Source: an uncultured Desulfobulbaceae bacterium
GTDB taxonomy: Bacteria > Desulfobacterota > Desulfobulbia > Desulfobulbales > Desulfocapsaceae
Assembly (NCBI GenBank): GCA_903887485.1
Contig: CAISPV010000112.1
Coordinates: 1 to 56,991 of the forward strand
Reading direction: 5' to 3'
Length of the DNA stretch: 56,991 nucleotides
Of the stretch, positions 44,544 through 53,571 are shown piece by piece (position 1 is the stretch's first letter; each line of letters begins with the position of its first letter). A program made the position numbers and the translations under genes. A model generated the notes under the pieces. That model searched no databases, was not told where the DNA came from, and saw nothing but the letters and a program-made list of their open reading frames with translations.

Positions 44544-46357
44544 GGCTTAGAGGGAGCGCCATCTTTCATCCACCAGCCCATCAGCAACTGCATATAATCA
44601 TAATACAAGGGCAGGGTTTCCGGCTGTCTGAAGATATTCCGATAAGCCAACCGATGTCCATCCATATACCAGTTGGGCACCAGATAATAGCCATACCAGA
44701 GGATACGATCCAGGGCCTTGCAGGCGGCCGTCAGTTCTTCCTGGGTCTTGGCATAGATGATCTTGTCCACCATGGCGTCAATCGCCGGATCTTTTACCCC
44801 CGCCAGATTTTTTGAACCAGGAATGTCTGCGGATGCCGAATGCCAATAATTGCGCTGTTCATTGCCCGGCGACACCGACTGGCCATAGACCTGGACAATC
44901 ATGTCAAAATCAAACTTCTGTTCACGATCGGTATAGAGCGCCGGGTCAATGGTGCGATATTCCGCCTGGATTCCCAGTTTCTTCAGGTTACTGACATAGG
45001 GGGCCATCACCCGTTCAAACGAAGCAGAAGCCAGCAGGATCTCAAAGGTAAAAGGCGTGCCCGCTTTATCTTTCAAGACACCGCCCTGAATCGTCGAGCC
45101 AGCCTCACGCAGCAGCTCACCTGCCTTGCGCAGGTTTGTTCGCAGCCCCTCTTTTTCCGTGGTCACAGGCGGGGTCAGCGGCTTCTGAAAGACATCCGCG
45201 GGTAGTTGTTTACGAAACGGCTCCAGATATGCCAGTTCCAGGCCGACCGGCAGACCGGTCGCAGCCAGAGGCGAATTGCTGAAAAAGGAATTGGCCCTGG
45301 TGTACTGATTGAAAAAAAGGGATTTGTTGGTCCATTCAAAATCCAGGGCCAAACTCATCGCCTCCCGCACCTTAGGATCTTTGAACAGCGGCCGCCGGGT
45401 ATTCATCAGAAAGCCCTGCATCCCGGCGTTATTCTTATGGGGAAAGACCTTCTTGATCAGCGTCCCATCAGCAAAGCGGCCGCCTTCCATGTCCCGCGCC
45501 CATTGCTTGGCGATATTCACCGGCATGAAATCAAACTCGCCGGCCTTGAAGGCCTCAACCGCGACGATCTGATCCTTGTAATAGTTGATGGTAATGGTAT
45601 CAAAATTAAACAACCCTTTTCTGACCGGATGATTTACGGCCCAGTAATTCGGATTTCGTTTATAGGTGATCGATTTTCCCTGTTTGACATCAGCCACCTC
45701 ATAAGGCCCTGAACCAATTGGCGGCAGGAGGGCCGCATCGCCATCCTTCTGCTCAAAACCATGCTTGCGGTAAAAGCCGGCAGACATGATCGGGATCTGA
45801 GCCGCGATCATATGCAACTCCCGGTTGGGTTTGGCAAAGACAAAACGAACCCGGTGCTGGTCAAGAATCTCCGCCTTCACAATATCCTGATAATAATAGG
45901 CATACGAAGGATGGGCCTGATCGCTTTTCAGGGTCTCCAGAGAAAACTTGACGTCCTCGGGAGTTATGGGATTGTTGTCGGAAAAACGGGCGGCCTCGTT
46001 CAAGGTAAAGACCACGGACAGTTTATCCTTGGCCACCTCAATGTCTTTGGCAATCAGACCATATTCGGCAAAGGGCTCATCGAGGCTGGCAACGGCCAAT
46101 GTTTCAAAGACAAAGGTATCCAACCCCAGCGGCGGCGTGCCTTTCAGGGTAAAAGGATTCATCTTGTCAAAACTGCCCAGATCATGCAACACAAGCTGGC
46201 CGCCCTTGACCGCCTGCGCCGAGGTGTAGTCAAACTGCTGAAAGTCAGACGAATATTTCAACTTGCCATCAATGGAGATCCCATGGGTGGCATAAAGTGG
46301 TGACGCAAGGCAACACACGAACAACACAATACAAAGAGACCAGACAATACGGGACAT
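44540..46357 (-). CDS. yejA: Periplasmic solute-binding protein family 5 (YejA-like)
   Basis: 605 aa. A signal peptide (WSLCIVLFVCCLASPLYA) precedes a family-5 oligopeptide-type binding protein. GSFDKMNPFTLKG, FETLAVASLDEP, GSGPYEVADVKQGKSITY and the C-terminal VPNWYMDGHRLAYRN match the YejA group. In E. coli, YejABEF imports microcin C and similar peptides. No yejBEF genes follow; tsaE does. It diverges from leuC across 205 nt, which should hold both promoters, though none is clear. Confidence 0.9.
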   Translation of the reverse strand: MSRIVWSLCIVLFVCCLASPLYATHGISIDGKLKYSSDFQQFDYTSAQAVKGGQLVLHDLGSFDKMNPFTLKGTPPLGLDTFVFETLAVASLDEPFAEYGLIAKDIEVAKDKLSVVFTLNEAARFSDNNPITPEDVKFSLETLKSDQAHPSYAYYYQDIVKAEILDQHRVRFVFAKPNRELHMIAAQIPIMSAGFYRKHGFEQKDGDAALLPPIGSGPYEVADVKQGKSITYKRNPNYWAVNHPVRKGLFNFDTITINYYKDQIVAVEAFKAGEFDFMPVNIAKQWARDMEGGRFADGTLIKKVFPHKNNAGMQGFLMNTRRPLFKDPKVREAMSLALDFEWTNKSLFFNQYTRANSFFSNSPLAATGLPVGLELAYLEPFRKQLPADVFQKPLTPPVTTEKEGLRTNLRKAGELLREAGSTIQGGVLKDKAGTPFTFEILLASASFERVMAPYVSNLKKLGIQAEYRTIDPALYTDREQKFDFDMIVQVYGQSVSPGNEQRNYWHSASADIPGSKNLAGVKDPAIDAMVDKIIYAKTQEELTAACKALDRILWYGYYLVPNWYMDGHRLAYRNIFRQPETLPLYYDYMQLLMGWWMKDGAPSKP

Positions 46358-46562
46358 AAGAGAATATTCCTTTCCAAGAGTAACGTCGCCTCAGCAAAGA
46401 GAGTTGACGGTAGAGAGAGTATTATGCTATGGCAATAGTACCCTTTTTCGACTAATATGTCAGCCATTCTTCGGTCTTTGCTCTCTTCTGTCTTTGCTCT
46501 ATTTGAGAGTGAGGTTGTTTATATCATCAACACCATAATATTTGCCAATCTGGAGCATCACA

Positions 46563-47855
46563 ATGGGAAAAACCATAGCCACCAAGATATTTGACGCGCA
46601 TCTGCGCGACACCCCGACCCCGGGCAATATGATCCTTGATATTGACGTAGTCATGTGTCATGAGATCACCACTCCTATTGCCATCATGGATCTGATGGAA
46701 AAAGGGATGGACCGGGTCTTTGACACCAGCAAAATCAAGGCGGTAATCGACCATGTGACCCCGGCCAAGGATTCCAAGACCGCCACCCAGGGCAAGATCA
46801 TGCGCGACTGGGCCAAGCGCCACCAGATCAAGGATTTCTTTGATGTGGGCGCCAACGGCGTCTGCCATGCCCTCTTCCCGGAAAAAGGCTTTATCCGTCC
46901 CGGTTACACGGTCATCATGGGCGACTCCCATACCTGTACCCATGGGGCCTTCGGCGCCTTTGCCGCCGGCGTCGGCACCACCGATCTTGAGGTCGGTATC
47001 CTCAAGGGTGTCTGCTCCTTCCGCGCCCCGGAGACCATGCGTGTCGTGCTCACCGGCAAACTTGCAGCCGGGGTGACCGCCAAGGATGTGATTCTCGCCG
47101 TGATCAAAAGGCTCACCGTCAATGGGGCCACGGATAAGGTCCTTGAATTTGTCGGCCCGGTGGTTGACGCCATGACCATGGCCGCCCGCATGACCCTGTG
47201 CAATATGGCGGTCGAGGCCGGGGCCACCAGCGGCCTCTGTCTACCCGACCAGGTGACGGCCGAATATCTGTGGCCATTCATCAAGGATCAATATGCCTCC
47301 CTGGAGGCGGCAGTCGCTGATTTCCGCAAATGGCATTCCGACTCTGACGCCCACTATGTAGAGACCATTGAACTCGAAGTCTCCACCCTGGCGCCCCAGG
47401 TAACATTTGGCTTTAAACCGGATCAGGTCAAGGATGTGAGCGAGCTGGAAGGCACGCCGGTTGATCAGATCTACATCGGATCGTGTACCAACGGCCGCAT
47501 CGAGGATCTCCGGGATGCCGCTGCGATCCTTGCGGGGAAGAAACTGGCCATTGGGGTACGCGGGGTGGTCACCCCGGCCACGCCTGCCATTTACTCGCAG
47601 GCACTCGATGAAGGGATTATCAAGATCTTCATGGATGCCGGATTTTGTGTGCTGAATCCCACCTGCGGCGCCTGTCTGGGGATGAGCTGCGGTGTTCTGG
47701 CAGCAGGCGAGGTCTGTGCCTCAACCACCAACAGAAATTTTAATGGCCGGATGGGTAAAGGCGGCATGGTGCATCTCATGAGCCCGTACTCTGCGGCGGC
47801 GGCAGCCGTCACCGGGACCATCACTGATCCACGGAAATTCTTAAACAATAATTAG
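46563..47855 (+). CDS. leuC: 3-isopropylmalate dehydratase large subunit
   Basis: 430 aa, the shorter (type 2/HacA-like) LeuC. With LeuD it isomerises 2- to 3-isopropylmalate in leucine synthesis. The 4Fe-4S cysteines are in IGSCTNGR (around residue 305) and PTCGACLGMSCG (around 365-369). IMGDSHTCTHGAFGAF and SPYSAAAAAVTGTI are family blocks. The start at 46563 follows GGAG. Archaeal-type homoaconitase specificity cannot be excluded from sequence alone. Confidence 0.93.
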   Translation: MGKTIATKIFDAHLRDTPTPGNMILDIDVVMCHEITTPIAIMDLMEKGMDRVFDTSKIKAVIDHVTPAKDSKTATQGKIMRDWAKRHQIKDFFDVGANGVCHALFPEKGFIRPGYTVIMGDSHTCTHGAFGAFAAGVGTTDLEVGILKGVCSFRAPETMRVVLTGKLAAGVTAKDVILAVIKRLTVNGATDKVLEFVGPVVDAMTMAARMTLCNMAVEAGATSGLCLPDQVTAEYLWPFIKDQYASLEAAVADFRKWHSDSDAHYVETIELEVSTLAPQVTFGFKPDQVKDVSELEGTPVDQIYIGSCTNGRIEDLRDAAAILAGKKLAIGVRGVVTPATPAIYSQALDEGIIKIFMDAGFCVLNPTCGACLGMSCGVLAAGEVCASTTNRNFNGRMGKGGMVHLMSPYSAAAAAVTGTITDPRKFLNNN

Positions 47856-47889
47856 CCAATAATCTCAATTTGTGACAAGAGGAAACTCC

Positions 47890-48438
47890 ATGAAAACCTC
47901 CATAAAGACCTTCGGCGGCCCAGCCATATTGCTGGACAGAAGCGATATTAATACAGACGAAATCATCCCGGCCAAGTATCTTACCGAAATCACCAAGCTC
48001 GCGCTCAAGCCCCATCTCCTCGAAGATCTGCTGCTGGACGGCAAGCCCTTTGATTCTCAGTCTCCGGCCATGCAGCAGGCAAAGGTGGTGATCACCCGCG
48101 CCAATTTCGGCTGCGGCTCATCAAGGGAACATGCGGTCTGGGCCTTTGAGGTAAATGATATCAACATCGTCATCGCCGAGAGCTTTGCCCGGATCTTCCG
48201 GCAGAACATGTTCAACTGCGGCATCCTGGCCATCGAATTGCCGGCGGCCGATATCGAGCAACTCTTCAAAATGCGGGGCGAACTCACTATCGAGGTTGAC
48301 CTCGATAAAACCGAGATGACAGCCCGCTCCAGCGACCCGGCCCAGGCCCCCATAACCTGCTCATTTCAGATGAATCCCTTTGACCGGGATCTGGTCGCGG
48401 CGGGTGGCTGGCTGGCCTACGCCGACAAAAAGTTCTAA
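47890..48438 (+). CDS. leuD: 3-isopropylmalate dehydratase small subunit
   Basis: 182 aa partner of leuC. LLDRSDINTDEIIPAKYL opens the swivel domain, and the substrate-gripping motif ANFGCGSSREHAVWAF lies around residues 73-88. AGAGGA precedes the ATG at 47890; an upstream GTG in frame has no site. A heptamer-repeat element begins exactly at its stop codon. Confidence 0.94.
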   Translation: MKTSIKTFGGPAILLDRSDINTDEIIPAKYLTEITKLALKPHLLEDLLLDGKPFDSQSPAMQQAKVVITRANFGCGSSREHAVWAFEVNDINIVIAESFARIFRQNMFNCGILAIELPAADIEQLFKMRGELTIEVDLDKTEMTARSSDPAQAPITCSFQMNPFDRDLVAAGGWLAYADKKF

Positions 48439-48530
48439 AGGCTGAAGGTTAAAGACCGAAGACTGACGGGTCTTTAACCTTCAAACTAAGTACCTTCAGC
48501 CTTCGGCCTTCAGTCTAAACACCTTCAGTC
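48438..48530. repeat. Heptamer-rich inverted-repeat element, copy 3
   Basis: GGCTGAAGG opens the element. A perfect 13-bp stem GAAGGTTAAAGAC/GTCTTTAACCTTC (48444-48456, 48470-48482) follows, then CCTTCAG, CCTTCGG, CCTTCAG (48493-48513) and a last CCTTCAG at 48522. It shares the CTAAACACCT flank with copy 2 but not its centre. It probably forms a hairpin between leuD and the glucan synthase gene. Confidence 0.75.
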
Positions 48531-48539
48531 AACCACAAT

Positions 48540-51155
48540 ATGACCAGATCAAATTTTCTCATCGCAATTGCCATCACCATGATCTCCATCCTGTTCTGGG
48601 CGCTTCTTAATCGTCCGGAACAGGCGCCGCCATGGCCGACGCAGATCCAGGGATTTTCGTTTTCGCCGATGCGGGAAAACCATAACCCCATCGAACATAT
48701 CCTGCCCAATGCCGAGGAGATTGAAGAGGATCTGGCCCTGCTGGCACACACCACCCATGCCGTGCGCACCTATATGCTGGATGGCGACATGGTCCAGGTT
48801 CCCGCCCTGGCCCAGAAATATAACCTGAATGTGACCCTCGGCGCCTGGCTGAATGCTGATCCCAAGGCCAATGAAATCGAGATCAAAAAACTTATCAAAA
48901 CGACCGAGGACAACTATCGAAACGTGGTGCGGGTTATTGTTGGCAATGAGTCAATCCTGCGCGGCGAACTCACGGTCAAACAGGTTGGCGAGTATCTGGA
49001 CCAGGTACGGGAAGAGGTGAATGTCCCGGTGAGTACCGCCGAGACCTGGGATGTGTGGCTGGCCCATCCGGAACTGGCTGAGCATGTTGATTATGTCGCC
49101 GTCCATATCCTTCCTTACTGGGATGGGGTTGAACTCGATCAGGCCGTTGATCATGTGGTTCTCACCATGAACAAACTGAAAAATAAATTCCCCGGCAAAG
49201 AGGTCATTATCGGCGAGGTAGGCTGGCCCAGCAATGCCCGCACCCACAAATTATCCGTTGCCTCTCCGGCCAACCAGGCGACCTTCCTGCGCCGCTTTCT
49301 GCATCAGGCGGAACAGAAGAAATATGTCTATTATATCATGGAGGCCTTTGATCAGCCGTGGAAGCGGACAAGCGAGGGTTCAGTCGGCGCCTACTGGGGG
49401 GTTTATGACGTCCAGCGGCATCCCAAATTCGCCTTTAGTGCACCTATTGTCGGCATACCGGAATGGAGGACCTTGGCCGCGATCTCCATTGTCATCGGCA
49501 TCATCACCTTCGCCATGCTCCTCATTGACAGCAAGACCTTGCAGAATCGAGGCCGCAGCTTTCTTGCCATCGTCGCATTCTTTGCGGCAACTGCCGCAGT
49601 CTGGATTATTTATACCTATTATCACCAATACATGACGATTTCCGCCATTATTGTCGGCGTCCTCATGATTATCGGGATCATTGGCGTTTCCCTGGTTCTG
49701 CTGGCCGAGGCCCATGAATGGGCTGAGGCCATCTGGCTAAAAAAATGGCGACGGTCATTCACACCGATAGATCTGACTGACGAAGAACTGCCCATGGTGT
49801 CAGTGCATGTCCCGGCCTATAATGAACCGCCGGATATGATGATCGAGACCCTCAACGCCCTGGCGCGCCTTGACTACCCCTGTTACGAAGTCGTGATCAT
49901 TGACAACAACACCAAGGATCCCGCTATCTGGCAGCCAGTTGAGGCCCATTGCGCCACCCTGAATGCCACATTGAACGCCACAGCAAGCCCCCGTTTCCGC
50001 TTTTTTCATCAGGATCCCCTGCCCGGATTCAAGGCCGGCGCCCTCAACTTTGCCCTGGCCCAGACCGCACCGGATGCGGTAGTCATCGCCGTTATCGACA
50101 GCGACTATCAGGTATCTCCTCGCTGGCTGCGTGACCTGACCCCTCAATTCGCACGCCCAGAGGTGGCCATTGTCCAGGCGCCCCAGGATTATCACGACGA
50201 CAAGGAAAACCTGTTCAAGGCCATGTGTTATGCCGAATACCGGGGATTTTTCTATATCGGAATGCAGACCCGTAATGAACGCAATGCCATTATCCAGCAC
50301 GGCACTATGACCATGGTCCGGAAATCGGCGCTGGAAGAGGTGAATGGCTGGTCGGAGTGGTGTATCACCGAAGATGCGGAACTGGGACTGAAGATCTTTG
50401 AGAAGGGATATGAGGCAACCTACATTGCCAAGAGTTACGGTCAGGGTGTCATGCCGGACACCTTTATTGACTTCAAGAAACAGCGTTTCCGCTGGGCCTA
50501 CGGGGCAGTCCAAGTCATGCGCCACCACTTCGGCATCCTTTTTCTGGGGCTTGGCAAGACCAAACTGACCACCGGACAACGGTATCACTTTGTTGCCGGC
50601 TGGCTGCCCTGGATGGCCGACAGCCTAAACATGCTCTTCACCCTGGCCGCCATTGGCTGGTCAATCGCCATGATTGTCAATCCCCTTAAATTTGACCCAC
50701 CCATGGTGATCCTCTCATCCCTGCCCCTGATGCTTTTTTCTTTTAAGATGGCAAAGATGATTCATCTCTACCGCATCAGGGTCGGCGCCACCATCACCGA
50801 GACAATCGCCTCGGCCATGGCCGGCCTGGCACTCTCCCACACCATCTCCATGGCCATCCTGCAAGGGGTCTTCACCCGCAGTAAACCTTTTTTCCGTACC
50901 CCGAAGATGGAACAGGCCCACGCCCTGCACCGAGCCCTGCTTTCGGCCCGGGAAGAAGGGCTGATCATGCTGGCCTTATGGCTTTCTGCCTACGGGGTGA
51001 CGGTAAAACAAGGGGTTGAGAACTCTGATCTTATGGTCTGGATCGTGGTTCTGTTGATCCTGTCCATCCCTTATCTGGCGGCCGTTTTCGTCTCCCTGAT
51101 CAGCGGTTTCAGCCGCTTGCCCAGTTCCCTGATTTCGAACAGGGATAAGAGATAA
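48540..51155 (+). CDS. GH17-GT2 fusion, NdvB-like beta-glucan synthase
   Basis: 871 aa. A signal-anchor helix is followed by a periplasmic GH17 domain (around 30-300) with both catalytic Glu visible (VIVGNESILRG and IIGEVGWPS). Then come membrane helices (around 310-395), a GT2 synthase domain (around 415-650) with DNNTKD, IDSDYQ, TEDAELG and QRFRWAYG, and more helices. This arrangement is that of NdvB-type proteins, in which GT2 makes a beta-glucan and GH17 transglycosylates it. The ATG follows the heptamer element by about 10 nt, and no good ribosome-binding site is seen. Confidence 0.87.
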   Translation: MTRSNFLIAIAITMISILFWALLNRPEQAPPWPTQIQGFSFSPMRENHNPIEHILPNAEEIEEDLALLAHTTHAVRTYMLDGDMVQVPALAQKYNLNVTLGAWLNADPKANEIEIKKLIKTTEDNYRNVVRVIVGNESILRGELTVKQVGEYLDQVREEVNVPVSTAETWDVWLAHPELAEHVDYVAVHILPYWDGVELDQAVDHVVLTMNKLKNKFPGKEVIIGEVGWPSNARTHKLSVASPANQATFLRRFLHQAEQKKYVYYIMEAFDQPWKRTSEGSVGAYWGVYDVQRHPKFAFSAPIVGIPEWRTLAAISIVIGIITFAMLLIDSKTLQNRGRSFLAIVAFFAATAAVWIIYTYYHQYMTISAIIVGVLMIIGIIGVSLVLLAEAHEWAEAIWLKKWRRSFTPIDLTDEELPMVSVHVPAYNEPPDMMIETLNALARLDYPCYEVVIIDNNTKDPAIWQPVEAHCATLNATLNATASPRFRFFHQDPLPGFKAGALNFALAQTAPDAVVIAVIDSDYQVSPRWLRDLTPQFARPEVAIVQAPQDYHDDKENLFKAMCYAEYRGFFYIGMQTRNERNAIIQHGTMTMVRKSALEEVNGWSEWCITEDAELGLKIFEKGYEATYIAKSYGQGVMPDTFIDFKKQRFRWAYGAVQVMRHHFGILFLGLGKTKLTTGQRYHFVAGWLPWMADSLNMLFTLAAIGWSIAMIVNPLKFDPPMVILSSLPLMLFSFKMAKMIHLYRIRVGATITETIASAMAGLALSHTISMAILQGVFTRSKPFFRTPKMEQAHALHRALLSAREEGLIMLALWLSAYGVTVKQGVENSDLMVWIVVLLILSIPYLAAVFVSLISGFSRLPSSLISNRDKR

Positions 51156-51175
51156 AGAATATCCGTAACCTATAA

Positions 51176-51212
51176 TTTTCTGGTTCCCATGCGGCGCATG
51201 GAAACCAGAAAA
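51176..51212. terminator. Bidirectional terminator between convergent genes
   Basis: TTTTCTGGTTCCCATGC pairs with GCATGGAAACCAGAAAA at 16 of 17 positions around a GGC loop. T tracts on both sides make it usable for the glucan synthase (plus) and the lipoprotein gene (minus). Confidence 0.82.
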
Positions 51213-51224
51213 ATGCAAACATCA

Positions 51225-51944
51225 TCATCGCAGACGGGACCGCACCCCAAACACCCGTGCGTAGCTGGAGTAATCCCGGTTGATCCAGTCCTCGCCGCCG
51301 AAGCCAAAGCCGAAGCCCCACGCCGACGACGAATCGCGAGGTTCAGCCCAAACCCACATACCGGTGGTCTTAAAGGCCGGATCCATATTTCGTTCGCCAA
51401 CACCCTGCTGATACAGTCCCTTCAACTCCAACTTGGTCGGCATGCGCCAGCCTCCGCCCGCCACCGTACATGCGGCCGCCCACTGCTCGGCCTGGGCATA
51501 ATTGGTGTCTTTATCCGGCCCCACCACCCACATCAGGCCAGTCTGACTATCGACAATCATCCCTTCCGCAGAAACCTCAAAACGAATTTGCATGGGCTGA
51601 GGCAGGACAGCAGTCTCCCCCTGCGGGGCGCTATCCACCTTGGCTTCCACTTTAGTGGTCCATTTATCGGACCAAGGTTTGAGCACATACGCGGATGAGG
51701 GGAGCAAGCCTTTCAACGCAAACGACCCATCCGCGCCGGTCACCGCCTCAAACTGCTCATAACCCTTGATCGGCTGCACCTGGATCGCCGTAATCTTCAC
51801 CCCGGCAACCGGCTTGTTGTTTCCATCCACCAGTTTCCCCTCCACCGACGACGACTTGCTGCCTATACAGGCGGCAAGACCCATCGCACAAACCAGCAGC
51901 AATGCCAGCCAGATGAGTCCGCTTTGCATCACTCCCTTTTCCAT
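51225..51944 (-). CDS. Lipoprotein with carboxypeptidase-regulatory-like and DUF1566-type domains
   Basis: 239 aa. A lipobox LAAC (Cys around residue 26) is followed by a beta-sandwich segment (SVEGKLVDGNNKPVAGVKIT, around 33-110) typical of carboxypeptidase-regulatory-like domains. A C-terminal Lcl/DUF1566-type domain follows (GLMWVVGPDKDT, GGGWRMPTKLELKGLY, MWVWAEPRDSSSAWGF). Such domains are often found on surface proteins and probably bind ligands. ATG at 51944 follows GGAGG; an alternative ATG five codons later also has a site. Confidence 0.78.
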   Translation of the reverse strand: MEKGVMQSGLIWLALLLVCAMGLAACIGSKSSSVEGKLVDGNNKPVAGVKITAIQVQPIKGYEQFEAVTGADGSFALKGLLPSSAYVLKPWSDKWTTKVEAKVDSAPQGETAVLPQPMQIRFEVSAEGMIVDSQTGLMWVVGPDKDTNYAQAEQWAAACTVAGGGWRMPTKLELKGLYQQGVGERNMDPAFKTTGMWVWAEPRDSSSAWGFGFGFGGEDWINRDYSSYARVFGVRSRLR

Positions 51945-52078
51945 CTTCTCCTCCCTTTTTCTGCTTCGGTCAACCCGAAGGTTATGAGTCAAGGATGCGC
52001 CACCTCCGGCGCCTCACGTTTCCGAATGAAACTGTTTCATTGCAGCCTGACATAATGTCTTGTAACCCATACAGAGTA

Positions 52079-52284
52079 TTACAATTCCCCTTCCTCAATG
52101 CATGCGACCTTCATTAAATGCCTTTGCAGGCCGATCTTCAATGAAGTGTTGCCATGAACCGGACAGATATTCGGGCCGTGTTTTCGGCTTTCGCGTAAAT
52201 ATGATGACTGCCATTCACACGTCTCAACTCCCATCCTTTTGATTCCAGGAGATGGCAGAATCTGCTTCCACTCACCGCTTTCAA
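52079..52284 (-). pseudogene. hicA: hicA toxin gene with a one-base frameshift
   Basis: Read from a TTG that overlaps the hicB stop, the first frame gives [20 protein letters not shown] and then RVNGSHHIYAKAENTARISV, the start of a HicA mRNA interferase with its conserved His. The frame then runs to an early stop. Shifting by one base near 52160 restores PVHGNTSLKIGLQRHLMKVA and a normal C-terminus ending at 52079. One missing C in GTC(C)CGG explains the break. The total of 206 nt is one short of 69 codons. Residual toxicity is unlikely. Confidence 0.75.
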
Positions 52285-52484
52285 AACGCTATTTCCATTA
52301 TCTTATCATTTTCTGACATGGCGATATTATCAATATCAACGGCAAGACAGCCCTCGACGGCTTCATAAATGTTGCTTAATAATTCGTCAAAGGTATCCCC
52401 TTGTGTTGCACACCCTGGAATAGAGGGAACTTCTGCCCAATACCCACCTTCTTCTGCTTCATGGATCACGACTTTCAGTTTCAT
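52281..52484 (-). CDS. hicB: HicB-family antitoxin
   Basis: 67 aa, the partial RNase H fold that neutralises Hic[40 protein letters not shown] and YEAVEGCL are the family pattern. There is no C-terminal DNA-binding domain. It precedes hicA, the less common order, and overlaps it. With hicA broken, this intact antitoxin may be a leftover or may protect against other HicA toxins. Confidence 0.88.
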   Translation of the reverse strand: MKLKVVIHEAEEGGYWAEVPSIPGCATQGDTFDELLSNIYEAVEGCLAVDIDNIAMSENDKIMEIAF

Positions 52485-52524
52485 AACACCCTCCAGTGTT
52501 TCATCACGTCATTTAGCCAATCCC

Positions 52525-53538
52525 CTATTTTCTGACCAGAAATCCCTCCACCACATCCACTTCTTGCTTGCTGCCGATAATCAAGGAGACCCGCTCATGG
52601 AGCTCTGTGGGCTGGATATCCAGGATTCTTTGTCCCTCGTCGGTAATGGCGCGGCCACCGGCATGTTCCACCAGAAAGGCCAGAGGCGATGCCTCATACA
52701 GCAGGCGCAGTTTTCCTTTGGGTTTGTCCGGGTTGCGGGAATCACGGGGATAGAGAAAGACCCCGCCGATAATCAGGTTCCGGTGAAAATCGGCCACCAG
52801 CGTGCCGATATACCGCGAGCTGTAAGGACGCCCCGAATCCCCATCAATCTCCTTCAAATACTCCACATACTCCCGCATCTCAGGGTACCAATAGTGATAA
52901 TTCCCCTCATTGATGGAGTAATATTTACTCTTTTCCGGGATGCGGATATTTTCATGAGAAAGAAAAAACTCACCGACACTCGGGTCCAGGGTAAAACCAT
53001 GAACCCCGTCGCCGGTGGAATAGACGATCATGGAGGAAGAGCCATAGATAATATATCCGGCGGCAATCAGGCTGCTTCCCGGCTGGAGGATATCCTGCAA
53101 GGTTCCCTGCTTGCCCTGACTCTGGCGGTGATGGATCGAAAAGATGGTGCCGATGCTGACATTAACATCGATATTGGACGAACCGTCCAACGGATCAAAG
53201 GCCAGGGTATATTTGCCCTCATATCCCTCCTGGACCGGAATAATCTCGTCGTCTTCTTCCGAGGCCATGACACAGATATAACCGCTTCTGGCCATTCTCC
53301 GTTTAATGGTATTATTGGCAAACTCATCCAGCTTCTGTACCTCTTCTCCCTGGATATTAGTCTTGCCTGAGACCCCGATGACATCGGCCAGCCCGGCCAT
53401 ATTCACCTCGGCGGAGATAATCTTGGCGGCGACAATCAGTTCCGTCAGCAGACCTGACAAATCACCTGTTGCATCCCGGTGCATATGCTGGCTATCCATG
53501 ATCTGCCGATAGACGGTTTTTCCCATTGGTCTTTTCAT
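52525..53538 (-). CDS. fbp: Fructose-1,6-bisphosphatase class I
   Basis: 337 aa. It hydrolyses fructose-1,6-bisphosphate in gluconeogenesis. The metal site is AFDPLDGSSNIDVNVSIGTI (around residues 115-134), with acidic residues also in MASEEDDEII. The C-terminal GKLRLLYEASPLAFLVEHAG contains the substrate-binding Lys region. AGGAG precedes the ATG. It follows pepA on the same strand after a 33-nt gap. Confidence 0.96.
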   Translation of the reverse strand: MKRPMGKTVYRQIMDSQHMHRDATGDLSGLLTELIVAAKIISAEVNMAGLADVIGVSGKTNIQGEEVQKLDEFANNTIKRRMARSGYICVMASEEDDEIIPVQEGYEGKYTLAFDPLDGSSNIDVNVSIGTIFSIHHRQSQGKQGTLQDILQPGSSLIAAGYIIYGSSSMIVYSTGDGVHGFTLDPSVGEFFLSHENIRIPEKSKYYSINEGNYHYWYPEMREYVEYLKEIDGDSGRPYSSRYIGTLVADFHRNLIIGGVFLYPRDSRNPDKPKGKLRLLYEASPLAFLVEHAGGRAITDEGQRILDIQPTELHERVSLIIGSKQEVDVVEGFLVRK

Positions 53539-53571
53539 TGTTTCTCCTGATGTAATTAATAAAAGCAGCTG

